Source: a bacterium
Lineage (GTDB): Bacteria > Patescibacteriota > Microgenomatia > JAADGY01
DNA: 43,358 nt
NCBI GenBank assembly: GCA_027028625.1
Contig: JALVIH010000003.1
Location: 1-43,358 of the forward strand
Direction of reading: 5' to 3'
In this document: positions 1-6,804 of the stretch, piece by piece
How positions within the stretch are numbered: the stretch's first letter is position 1
Layout: every line of letters starts with the position of its first letter
Notes under the pieces: model-generated
Databases searched by the model: none
What the model was told of the DNA's origin: nothing
What the model saw: only the letters and a program-made list of their open reading frames with translations
Translations under genes and position numbers: made by a program

Positions 1-1357
1 GGGGTTGATAAAAGAAGCCAAAAAAATCGGCTTAAAAACAAGCTTGGCCGGCCGCATCCGAAGCATCCGCCGCCACGGCAAGTTAACCTTCATTGATATC
101 AGCGACGAAAGCGGCCAGATTCAACTGCTCCTCCGGGCCAACGACCTTAGTCCTCAGGAGTACCAGTTAGTCAAGCTCTTAGATATTGGTGACTTCATCG
201 GAGCCAAGGGTGAGGTCTTTAAAACAAAAGCCGGCGAGATAACCCTTAAAGTCCAAGAACTAACCCTTCTTAATAAGGCCCTTCGCCCCCTGCCGGATGA
301 GTGGTATGGCTTAAAGGACAAAGAGGAACGTTTTCGTCGCCGCTACCTAGATTTAATTCTTAACCCTCAAATAAAGAAACTTCTCGATAAACGCTGGCAG
401 ATACTTAAAAACATTCGTCTCTTTTTATGGAATCAAGGATACACTGAGGTAGAAACTCCCATTCTCCAAAACCTCTATGGAGGAACTAATGCTCGCCCTT
501 TCACGACTCATCTGAATGCCTTAGATATTGATATGTACCTCAGAGTAGCTCCAGAGCTGTATTTAAAACGGCTGATTGTTGGCGGTTACGAAAAGATTTT
601 CGAGATTGCTCGGAACTTCCGCAATGAAGGAATGGACCAAACCCACCAACCAGAGTTCACTATGATGGAGATTTACTTGGCTTATGGGGATTACCTGGCC
701 ATTATGTCTCTGACTGAAGAGTTACTGCGAAACCTAGCTACAAAAGTAAATGGCACAGCTCAGCTAAAGATAAATGAGGATGTGGTTGATTTAGGCAAAA
801 AATGGACGGTCTTAACAATTGATCAGGCTTTAAAGAAGTACTCCAATGTTGATTGGCAACAAATCAGCAGCCAGGAAATCAAACAACTACTTGAAAAGCA
901 CCAGCTTCAGGTTCCTGGTGTTTACTCTGATAATAAGGCCCTTTTTGTCCTTTTTGATCATCTAGTCACTCCTCAACTTATCCAACCTACCTGGATTATT
1001 GATTATCCTCGAGAAGTCAGCCCCTTGGCTAAGGAACATCGCAGCAAGCCAGGTCGGGTTGAACGTTTTGAGGGTTACATTGGAGGCAAAGAGATTTGCG
1101 ACGGTTGGTCAGAAATAGTCAGCCCCCTAGAACAAAGAAAAAGATTTGAAACAGAACAAAAGAATCTTCGAGCAGGGGATGATGAGGCTCAACCTTTAGA
1201 TGAAGATTTTATTGAGGCACTAGAGTACGGAGCTCCCCCCATCGCCGGTATTGGCATTGGTATTGATAGATTAGTTATGCTCCTAACTAATACTTGGAGT
1301 ATTCGGGAAGTGATAGCTTTTCCTCTAATGCGACCAAGATCTACTTCTAAGACTTAA
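1..1357 (+). CDS. lysS: Lysyl-tRNA synthetase, class II (5' end cut by window)
   Basis: Charges tRNA-Lys with lysine in the cytoplasm. The sequence begins inside the N-terminal OB-fold anticodon-binding domain ([20 protein letters not shown]). The class II catalytic core follows: motif 2 is in [20 protein letters not shown] and motif 3 in [15 protein letters not shown] near the C terminus. About 450 residues are visible against roughly 490-505 for the family. The first roughly 50-60 residues therefore lie outside the window, and the TTG at position 5 is an internal codon rather than a start. The stop codon overlaps the stop of convergent rpoD by 4 bp. Identity is certain; only the 5' end is missing. 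Confidence 0.97.
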   Translation, partial: GLIKEAKKIGLKTSLAGRIRSIRRHGKLTFIDISDESGQIQLLLRANDLSPQEYQLVKLLDIGDFIGAKGEVFKTKAGEITLKVQELTLLNKALRPLPDEWYGLKDKEERFRRRYLDLILNPQIKKLLDKRWQILKNIRLFLWNQGYTEVETPILQNLYGGTNARPFTTHLNALDIDMYLRVAPELYLKRLIVGGYEKIFEIARNFRNEGMDQTHQPEFTMMEIYLAYGDYLAIMSLTEELLRNLATKVNGTAQLKINEDVVDLGKKWTVLTIDQALKKYSNVDWQQISSQEIKQLLEKHQLQVPGVYSDNKALFVLFDHLVTPQLIQPTWIIDYPREVSPLAKEHRSKPGRVERFEGYIGGKEICDGWSEIVSPLEQRKRFETEQKNLRAGDDEAQPLDEDFIEALEYGAPPIAGIGIGIDRLVMLLTNTWSIREVIAFPLMRPRSTSKT

Positions 1358-2475
1358 ACGAGGTAATCTTGGAGTTTTTTCCTTCCTGAGGGGCGGCGGA
1401 TTTTCCGAATGGCTTTAGCCTCTATTTGACGAATTCTTTCTCTTGTTACTCCAAAAAAGCGGCCGACTTCTTCAAGTGTCTTAGGAGTAGAACCATCAAG
1501 ACCAAAACGCATAATAATTACTTGAGCCTCTCGAGGAGAAAGACTCTTGAGAACTTCTTGGACACTCTCTTTGAGTAACTCTTGGGTGGCTGCTTCATAA
1601 GGAGAGGGTTGGGTCTGATCTTGGATAAAGTCTCCCAGAAGAGAATCCTCATCATCCCCAACTGGTTTTTCTAACGAGGTTGTATCCTGAGCCAGACGGA
1701 AGATTTCCCTTACTCGTTCCCCAGTTAGCCCAAGTTCAGCGCCTATTTCCTCCGGAGTTGGTTCCCGTCCGAGTTTTTGGGTAAGCTGGCGTTGAGTGCG
1801 AATAATTTTATTGATAGTCTCAACCATATGGACAGGAATGCGAATTGTCCTGGCCTGGTCAGCAATAGCTCGAGTAATAGCCTGTCTAATCCACCAGGTA
1901 GCATAAGTAGAGAACTTAAAACCTCGCCGCCAGTCATACTTCTCCACCGCCCGAATCAATCCTTGATTCCCTTCCTGAATAAGATCGAGAAGGGATAACC
2001 CTCTATTAATATATTTCTTAGCGATCGAAACAACTAAGCGGAGGTTTGATTTGATAAGCCTTTTTTTGGCTTCTTCATCTCCTTTTTCTACTCTCTGAGC
2101 TAGCTCTATCTCGTCCTCCGCCGTAAGAAGGTTCACTCGGCCAATCTCTTTTAGATACATCCTTACCGGATCAATTAAGGTTTTGTCTTTCAACCGTTTC
2201 AACTCCTCAATTTCTTTGAGAATATCGGAGCTTTTTTCTTTAAGCTGTTCTTTTTCCTCCTCTAAATTCTCAATAACCTCAATCTCATTATCCAAACAAA
2301 ACTGGAAAAGTTCATCTAACTGCTCAAGGTATTCTTCCGGCTCAGGTAAGCAGTTTAGAATCTCCTCAAAAGTAATAAAACGGCTTTTCTTACCCTTAGC
2401 CCGGAGAGCTTCCAAACAAGCAGGCGGATGATTCTTTTTGGATTGCTGGTTAACAGTGGCAGTTTTACTAGTCAT
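1354..2475 (-). CDS. rpoD: Housekeeping RNA polymerase sigma factor (sigma-70/RpoD)
   Basis: Primary sigma factor directing RNA polymerase to -35/-10 promoters. At 373 aa it is compact. A charged, coiled N-terminal region (to about residue 100) is followed by region 1.2 ([16 protein letters not shown]), region 2 with the -10 recognition and melting segment ([20 protein letters not shown], then [19 protein letters not shown]), region 3, and region 4 with the -35 recognising helix-turn-helix ([20 protein letters not shown]). Presence of regions 1.2 and 2.1-4.2 makes it the primary sigma rather than an alternative one. The TTGACA/TATAAT-type promoters seen in this window fit its specificity. The ATG at 2475 has a TAAAAT -10 box 11 nt upstream and no Shine-Dalgarno. 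Confidence 0.97.
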   Translation of the reverse strand: MTSKTATVNQQSKKNHPPACLEALRAKGKKSRFITFEEILNCLPEPEEYLEQLDELFQFCLDNEIEVIENLEEEKEQLKEKSSDILKEIEELKRLKDKTLIDPVRMYLKEIGRVNLLTAEDEIELAQRVEKGDEEAKKRLIKSNLRLVVSIAKKYINRGLSLLDLIQEGNQGLIRAVEKYDWRRGFKFSTYATWWIRQAITRAIADQARTIRIPVHMVETINKIIRTQRQLTQKLGREPTPEEIGAELGLTGERVREIFRLAQDTTSLEKPVGDDEDSLLGDFIQDQTQPSPYEAATQELLKESVQEVLKSLSPREAQVIIMRFGLDGSTPKTLEEVGRFFGVTRERIRQIEAKAIRKIRRPSGRKKLQDYLV

Positions 2476-2486
2476 TAGTAGCTTTT

Positions 2487-2492
2487 ATTTTA
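2487..2492 (-). promoter_or_regulatory. -10 box of rpoD
   Basis: TAAAAT on the minus strand, ending 11 nt before the rpoD ATG. This predicts a leader of only about 5 nt. No convincing -35 is seen; the expected position lies in the hairpin loop at 2510-2521. Confidence 0.5.
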
Positions 2493-2496
2493 ACAC

Positions 2497-2534
2497 GAGA
2501 GAGACCTTGCGGCTCCCGCTTCAAGGTCTCTCTC
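2497..2534 (-). terminator. 13-bp perfect hairpin between hsp20 and rpoD
   Basis: GAGAGAGACCTTG (2497-2509) pairs perfectly with CAAGGTCTCTCTC (2522-2534) around a 12-nt loop. It lies 25 bp downstream of the hsp20 stop and just upstream of the rpoD -10 box. No U-tract follows on the minus strand, so it may be an inefficient terminator for hsp20, a processing site or an operator for rpoD. Structure is seen directly; function is inferred. Confidence 0.55.
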
Positions 2535-2558
2535 TACAACTAACTAAGTAATAAGCCT

Positions 2559-2990
2559 TTACTTATTTACTGTTACTTTTATCTTTTTGCTCTTAGCTTC
2601 CTCTTTCTTGGGCAGAGTCACCTTCAGAATACCGTCCTTTATACCTGCCTTGGCCTTGTCTGGGTTAACCTTGGCCGGCAGCTGGACTTGGTAAAAAAAT
2701 TGGCGTTGCTGCCATCCTCGCAGATAGTAGCGGCGCTTCTTATCCTCTTCTTTCCTCTCTACTTTGGTTCCTGCCTTAACCGTCAAGAGATTGTTATCAA
2801 TAGTCACATCCACCTCAGACGGGCTTACCCCAGGAACCATAGCCTCAACCACCACATTATCATCGGTCTCATAAACATTCACCCCCTCTTCTGATCCACT
2901 AAATGAAGAGGGAAATAACTCCCAGTCTTCAAAAAAAGGTTTAAGTAAGCTTCGAGGTACTAAGGCCCAAGGATTGTTTTTGTCAGTCAT
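2559..2990 (-). CDS. hsp20: Small heat-shock protein, Hsp20/alpha-crystallin family
   Basis: ATP-independent holdase chaperone, cytoplasmic. A 143-aa protein with a short aromatic-rich N-terminal arm (to about residue 35) and an alpha-crystallin domain. That domain contains the typical VYETDDNVVVEAMVPGVSPS start, the LTVKAG strand and the GILKVTLPK motif. The C-terminal tail is lysine-rich (KSKKIKVTVNK). The start is supported by a strong Shine-Dalgarno AAGGAGG about 7 nt upstream of ATG, in contrast to most genes here. It is transcribed away from the 66-aa gene at 3146, and the two promoters share an inverted-repeat control region. A heat- or stress-responsive control is likely from the gene family and the operator-like dyad between its -35 and -10. 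Confidence 0.95.
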   Translation of the reverse strand: MTDKNNPWALVPRSLLKPFFEDWELFPSSFSGSEEGVNVYETDDNVVVEAMVPGVSPSEVDVTIDNNLLTVKAGTKVERKEEDKKRRYYLRGWQQRQFFYQVQLPAKVNPDKAKAGIKDGILKVTLPKKEEAKSKKIKVTVNK

Positions 2991-3026
2991 TTTAACCTCC
3001 TTTTTGAAAACTTTATAACTATTATC

Positions 3027-3055
3027 AGTCTAGCACTTAGAGTGCTAATTGTCAA
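3027..3055 (-). promoter_or_regulatory. hsp20 promoter with dyad operator
   Basis: On the minus strand TTGACA (3050-3055) is followed after exactly 17 nt by TAGACT (3027-3032). The spacer contains a perfect dyad TAGCACT-TAG-AGTGCTA (3031-3047). Its half-sites resemble the HrcA/CIRCE half-site (TTAGCACTC), but the spacer is 3 nt instead of the usual 9. A repressor bound here would block the promoter. Confidence 0.75.
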
Positions 3056-3058
3056 GAG

Positions 3059-3087
3059 TTGACAACAGAGATAAACAGAGATATATT
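3059..3087 (+). promoter_or_regulatory. Promoter of the 66-aa gene, facing hsp20
   Basis: TTGACA (3059-3064), 17-nt spacer, TATATT (3082-3087). The -35 boxes of this and the hsp20 promoter lie back to back and form a perfect dyad TTGTCAAGAGTTGACAA (3049-3065). Transcripts would start near 3094, giving a leader of about 50 nt with a strong ribosome binding site. Confidence 0.75.
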
Positions 3088-3145
3088 AGGAGAAGAAAGA
3101 GTTAAGCCTGCTTAACAGGCAAAAATAGAAAGGAGGTGAGGTTAG

Positions 3146-3346
3146 ATGGCCTACAGTTATACTAACTCTCGTGGTGTTACTTATTATCTTCACTCTCGTG
3201 AAGTCACTCTTAAGGGCGGTCGAGTTCAAAGGATTTATTGGTTCGCTAAGAGCGAGAATCCTAGCTACGCTCTTGATGACGTCCCCGCTGGTTACAAAGT
3301 AATGGAGACTAAAAAGAGTGGCTTACCTGTTTTGAAGAAAGCTTAA
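3146..3346 (+). CDS. Small basic conserved protein, function unknown (66 aa)
   Basis: A 66-residue basic protein, rich in Tyr and Lys, without membrane segments or cysteines. Its MAYSYTNSRGVTYYLHSREV start and the GGRVQRIYWFAK motif recall small hypothetical proteins I associate with CPR genomes. This is recollection, not a search, and I know no function. It is certainly expressed as a unit: consensus TTGACA-17-TATATT promoter, near-perfect Shine-Dalgarno (AAAGGAGGTGA) 7 nt before the ATG, and a textbook terminator directly after the stop. These signals are stronger than at any other gene in the window, so the protein is probably abundant. A nucleic-acid- or ribosome-associated role is possible from charge and size only. 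Confidence 0.85.
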   Translation: MAYSYTNSRGVTYYLHSREVTLKGGRVQRIYWFAKSENPSYALDDVPAGYKVMETKKSGLPVLKKA

Positions 3347-3359
3347 GAAAAAAGCAATT

Positions 3360-3400
3360 AAGTTCCGGACTCCTTATACAAGGGGTCCGGAACTTTTTTA
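3360..3400 (+). terminator. Rho-independent terminator of the 66-aa gene
   Basis: Stem of 16 bp (left arm 3360-3375 starting AAGTTCCGGAC, right arm 3380-3395 ending GTCCGGAACTT) with a 4-nt loop and one T-G pair. A run of T ends at 3399. This is the clearest terminator in the window. Confidence 0.9.
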
Positions 3401-3409
3401 AGGTCGTGT

Positions 3410-3415
3410 TATACT
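3410..3415 (+). promoter_or_regulatory. -10 box of ndk (leaderless)
   Basis: TATACT, 6 nt before the ndk ATG at 3422. The predicted transcription start coincides with the start codon. There is no Shine-Dalgarno. Confidence 0.65.
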
Positions 3416-3421
3416 TTTTAT

Positions 3422-4042
3422 ATGAATAAATTAGAAGAAAGATCATTGGTTGTTCTTAAACCCCATACCCTAACAAGAGGGTTAGTTGGTGAGGTCATTC
3501 GTCGTTTTGAGAATGTAGGTTTGAAGTTGGTAGGAATTAAGATGGTCCAAGTTTCCAAAGAACTAGCTGATAAGCACTATCCTTTAAGTCGACGAGAGTT
3601 CATTGAAGGAATGGGGAAAAAGACATTAGAAAACTATGCTCAGCTAGGCGTAGATCCAGTAAAAGAGCTGGGAACAGCTGATGCTTATGAAATTGGTAAG
3701 TTGGTTCGCCAATGGTTAGTAAGAATGATTACTGCTGGCCCGGTTATCGCTATGGTCTGGCAAGGACCAAGTGCTATTGAGGTTATCCGAAAAATAGTGG
3801 GCCACACCCTGCCTTCAAAAGCAGCTCCGGGCACTATCCGAGGAGATTTTTCCTATGATTCTTCATACCTAGCTAACAAAGGTAAGCGGGCAATTAAGAA
3901 TCTCATTCATGCTTCAGGTAATCTAGAGGAGGCTAAATACGAAATTTCTCTTTGGTTTAAAGACGAGGAAATTTATCAATATCCACGAGATATGGAAACA
4001 AACCCTATAAGCCAACTGGTCGACCAGAATGGAAGAGACTGA
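3422..4042 (+). CDS. ndk: Nucleoside diphosphate kinase with internal insertion
   Basis: Transfers the gamma phosphate between nucleoside di- and triphosphates through a phospho-histidine. Family motifs are in order: ERSLVVLKPHTLTRGLVGEV with the ATP-contacting Lys, TAGPVIAMVWQG, AAPGTIRGDFSYDS, and the catalytic His in NLIHASGN near residue 163. At 206 aa it is about 50 residues longer than typical enzymes. The extra length lies mainly between HYPLSRREF and VRMITAGPV (about residues 55-105), with a C-terminal tail in addition. The usual KPDA is KPHT and HGSDS is HASGN. It overlaps the downstream sigma factor by 14 bp, so they are co-transcribed. Confidence 0.93.
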   Translation: MNKLEERSLVVLKPHTLTRGLVGEVIRRFENVGLKLVGIKMVQVSKELADKHYPLSRREFIEGMGKKTLENYAQLGVDPVKELGTADAYEIGKLVRQWLVRMITAGPVIAMVWQGPSAIEVIRKIVGHTLPSKAAPGTIRGDFSYDSSYLANKGKRAIKNLIHASGNLEEAKYEISLWFKDEEIYQYPRDMETNPISQLVDQNGRD

Positions 4043-4565
4043 GATTGACAAATTAGCCAAATTAGCTCAAAACGACAGAAAAAAAGTTGATCAGCTCCTC
4101 CAGGAAGTTTCCCCTTTTCTTTTTACCTTTCTAAAGAAAAGAGCTAAAAGCTTAGCTGATGCCGAAGACATTCTCCAAGAAACACTTATCTCTATTAATC
4201 AATCTTTGCCTTTATGGACAGGAAGGGGGCATTTTCTCTCTTTTTGTTACGCTATTGGCCGTCATGAACTAGCCGACTTTTACCTTAAGGAAAAACTATA
4301 TCAAACCAAGAAAATGTTAGTGGCTAAATTAAAGAATATCTTCCCACCTAATCTAATCGGTCTTATAGAAAAGAAACTTCTTATTCAGTCCCTTTTCCAG
4401 CATCTGCCTCGCCGTTACCAATTAGTCCTCACCCTGAAGTACAGTTATGGACTATCTATAAAAGACATAGCCAATAGATTAGGAGTTAGCCCAAAAGGGG
4501 TTGAGTCACTTTTATTCCGAGCCAGAGAAAAAAGTAAAAAAATACTTCTAGACTCTAACGAGTAA
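4029..4565 (+). CDS. ECF-like sigma-70 family factor
   Basis: 178 aa with only sigma regions 2 and 4. Region 2 (residues about 20-85) includes DAEDILQETLISI. Region 4 (about 120-175) includes LPRRYQLVLTLKYSYGLSIK and the helix-turn-helix IANRLGVSPKGVESLLFRAR. This is the layout of extracytoplasmic-function sigma factors. The start ATG lies inside the end of ndk (14-bp overlap), so expression depends on the ndk transcript. No anti-sigma factor is adjacent, so how its activity is controlled is unknown. The 3' end overlaps the convergent Nudix gene by 11 bp. Family assignment is firm; the regulon is not visible. Confidence 0.85.
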   Translation: MEETEIDKLAKLAQNDRKKVDQLLQEVSPFLFTFLKKRAKSLADAEDILQETLISINQSLPLWTGRGHFLSFCYAIGRHELADFYLKEKLYQTKKMLVAKLKNIFPPNLIGLIEKKLLIQSLFQHLPRRYQLVLTLKYSYGLSIKDIANRLGVSPKGVESLLFRAREKSKKILLDSNE

Positions 4566-4995
4566 GAATTTTATCTAAAATCGACTTAGCCTGGACAAAA
4601 ATCTCTTTTTCCGTATCGTAGGTTAAACGGGAATAAGCTTCATCAAAGGGAAGAAAAACTGCTTCTTCCACCTCGTCATCATGCTCTTCTGTATCTCCAG
4701 CCATTGCTTCCATCAGGAAGAAAACTACTTTCTTAAGAATTTTTTCTCCGTCCTGAGTATAAAAATAACTTATTGTTCCCACCTTTTCCCGTATATTAGC
4801 TAATACTCCTCCTTCTTCTTGAACCTCTCTAATGGCGGTCCGGACACTCGTCTCGTTCTTTTCTATTAGACCTTTAGGTAGTCGCCATTCATCTCGGCCA
4901 GCCGGTTTAATAATTAACCACTTAACCTGACTGGCTTCTATTTTATAAACAACTCCTCCAGCCGAACGCAGTTGGCGAATCTTTTGGTGGGGCAT
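4555..4995 (-). CDS. Nudix hydrolase
   Basis: 146-aa pyrophosphohydrolase of the Nudix family. The Nudix box GX5EX7REUXEEXGU is intact: GLIEKNE, TSVRTAI, REVQEEGGV. This gives the Mg-binding and catalytic glutamates. A WRLPKG segment precedes it, as in diadenosine polyphosphate and (d)NTP hydrolases. The substrate cannot be read from sequence. A Shine-Dalgarno (AAAGGAG, 5 nt before ATG) supports the start at 4995. It is divergent from dnaG, with about 60 bp between the two start codons. Confidence 0.92.
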   Translation of the reverse strand: MPHQKIRQLRSAGGVVYKIEASQVKWLIIKPAGRDEWRLPKGLIEKNETSVRTAIREVQEEGGVLANIREKVGTISYFYTQDGEKILKKVVFFLMEAMAGDTEEHDDEVEEAVFLPFDEAYSRLTYDTEKEIFVQAKSILDKILTR

Positions 4996-5043
4996 AAAAC
5001 TCCTTTAATTTTTCTAACTTCCTTTATTTTAACAGATAGGAGA

Positions 5044-5049
5044 TATAAT
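5044..5049 (+). promoter_or_regulatory. -10 box of dnaG (near-leaderless)
   Basis: Consensus TATAAT, 8 nt before the dnaG ATG at 5058. The predicted leader is 0-2 nt. Confidence 0.7.
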
Positions 5050-5057
5050 TAGCTAGG

Positions 5058-6803
5058 ATGTCAGATAAAATTGTCGAAGAAATAAAGGCTAAAGTAGACA
5101 TAGTAGAGATAGTTAGCCACTATGTGAAGCTAAAGCGGACAGGGGCAAATTACAAAGGCCTTTGCCCTTTTCATCAGGAGAAAACTCCTTCTTTTTTTGT
5201 TTCTCCAGAAAGGCAGTTTTTTAAGTGTTTTGGCTGTGGAGAATCAGGAGATGTCATTTCCTTTTTAATGAAGATCGAGGGATGGAGTTTTTATCAAACC
5301 CTAAAATATCTAGCTAAACTAGCTGGAGTTAAACTCCAAAAAGTAACTTTAGATGATGATTCTCGTTTTAAGGAACAGCTTTACCAACTTAATCGCCTAG
5401 CAGCCAGATTTTACCACTACCTACTCCTTAAACACCAATGGGGCGAGGTCGGACGCCGCTACCTTCAGGAGAGGAAAATAAATTCCCAAACAGTTAAAAC
5501 TTTTTATCTAGGGGTGGCTCCGGCTGGATGGCGGACCTTAACTAACTTTCTTAAACAAAAAAAACAAAACTTAGATCTGGCCGTTAAGGCGGGCTTGATA
5601 ATAAAAAGTGAGAAAGGCTATTATGACCGTTTCCGAGACCGACTTATCTTTCCTCTCTTCAACATCCTAGGAGAGATTGTTGGTTTTGGAGGACGCCGAC
5701 TGCACCCCAACGAGGAAGTTCCTAAATATATCAACAGTCCAGAAACTCCTATTTATAATAAAAGCAGGCACCTTTTTGGCCTCTACCAGGCTAAGGAGGC
5801 CATCCGCCAAAAGAAAGAGGCTATCATCACTGAAGGGGAGTTCGATGTCCTTTCTTCTTTTCAGTCCGGCGTCCAGAATATCGTGGCCGTTAAAGGATCA
5901 GCCTTAACAGAAGAACATCTAAAAATTCTCCGCCGCTATGCCGATCAAGTAATTTTTTCTTTTGATAATGATCCAGCAGGAATAAAGGCTACTCAAAAAA
6001 GCTTTGTTATGGCCGAAAACCAAGGACTTAAAAATAAGGTGATTATTCTTAAACAAGGAAAAGATATTGACGAGGTGGTTAAAAGTTCCCCCCAAGAATG
6101 GCTGAGTTTAATTAACCAGGCCAGCTATAGCTTTAATTTTCTCCTGGAGCATTGGAAGGGGGAAATAAAAAAGGATGATCCTTACTCCAAGAACGAAATT
6201 GTTAAAAAGGTTCTTGAGTTAATAAATCAAATTAAGAACCCTCTCCTTCAAGAAGAATATCTCCAGGCTACAGCTAAGGCTCTAGATGTTGATGAAGAGA
6301 TCCTTCGCCGACTTAAAGATCAGACAGACCAGGGTCGGCCAAAACAGTTTAAACCAGAAACCAAAACCCAAACTCAACCCAATTATCTCGATGAACTAGA
6401 AGGCATCCTTCTTAGTTTACTGATTAAAGGAGTGGAAAAAGAGCTTTTATCACAAAAACTAACTAAAGAATGTTTTACTCACTATGGCTACCGTCAACTC
6501 TTTATCCTTTTAAAGGAAAATAACTTCGATAGCCAAAGCTGTCAGGCTAGTCTAAAACCAGAACTCCTTAATCTTTACAACGAACTTTACCTTAACCCAA
6601 CAGCTGAAAAAATTAACAGCTTGCCGGCCGAAAAGAGAAAAAAAGAAGTTCAGAAACTAATCCAACGCTTACTTCAAAACCACCTTAAAACCAAGATCGA
6701 AACTTTAAAAAAAGAAATTGCTGAGATGGAAAAGAGGGGCGAAGATATCAGTGAGAAAAACAAAATCCTAGTTAAGTACCTTCGCCAATTACACCAACTC
6801 TAA
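5058..6803 (+). CDS. dnaG: DNA primase DnaG
   Basis: Makes RNA primers for chromosome replication. 581 aa, close to family length. An N-terminal CHC2 zinc-binding domain has ligands C36, H39, C57 and C60. The RNA polymerase core and TOPRIM domain follow, with EAIITEGEFDVLSSF near residue 253 and FSFDNDPAG near 302. A C-terminal helicase-interacting region runs from about residue 430. The final 70 residues are lysine/glutamate-rich and probably helical. The ATG is set by the closely placed TATAAT box. Downstream lies the convergent solute-binding protein gene, one base after the stop. In many bacteria dnaG neighbours rpoD; here rpoD is about 2.6 kb away. Confidence 0.97.
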   Translation: MSDKIVEEIKAKVDIVEIVSHYVKLKRTGANYKGLCPFHQEKTPSFFVSPERQFFKCFGCGESGDVISFLMKIEGWSFYQTLKYLAKLAGVKLQKVTLDDDSRFKEQLYQLNRLAARFYHYLLLKHQWGEVGRRYLQERKINSQTVKTFYLGVAPAGWRTLTNFLKQKKQNLDLAVKAGLIIKSEKGYYDRFRDRLIFPLFNILGEIVGFGGRRLHPNEEVPKYINSPETPIYNKSRHLFGLYQAKEAIRQKKEAIITEGEFDVLSSFQSGVQNIVAVKGSALTEEHLKILRRYADQVIFSFDNDPAGIKATQKSFVMAENQGLKNKVIILKQGKDIDEVVKSSPQEWLSLINQASYSFNFLLEHWKGEIKKDDPYSKNEIVKKVLELINQIKNPLLQEEYLQATAKALDVDEEILRRLKDQTDQGRPKQFKPETKTQTQPNYLDELEGILLSLLIKGVEKELLSQKLTKECFTHYGYRQLFILLKENNFDSQSCQASLKPELLNLYNELYLNPTAEKINSLPAEKRKKEVQKLIQRLLQNHLKTKIETLKKEIAEMEKRGEDISEKNKILVKYLRQLHQL

Positions 6804-6804
6804 C

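Noticed and set aside
3031-3047. Canonical CIRCE element upstream of hsp20
   Set aside because: Half-sites match in part, but the spacer is 3 nt rather than 9. Recorded only as a CIRCE-like dyad.
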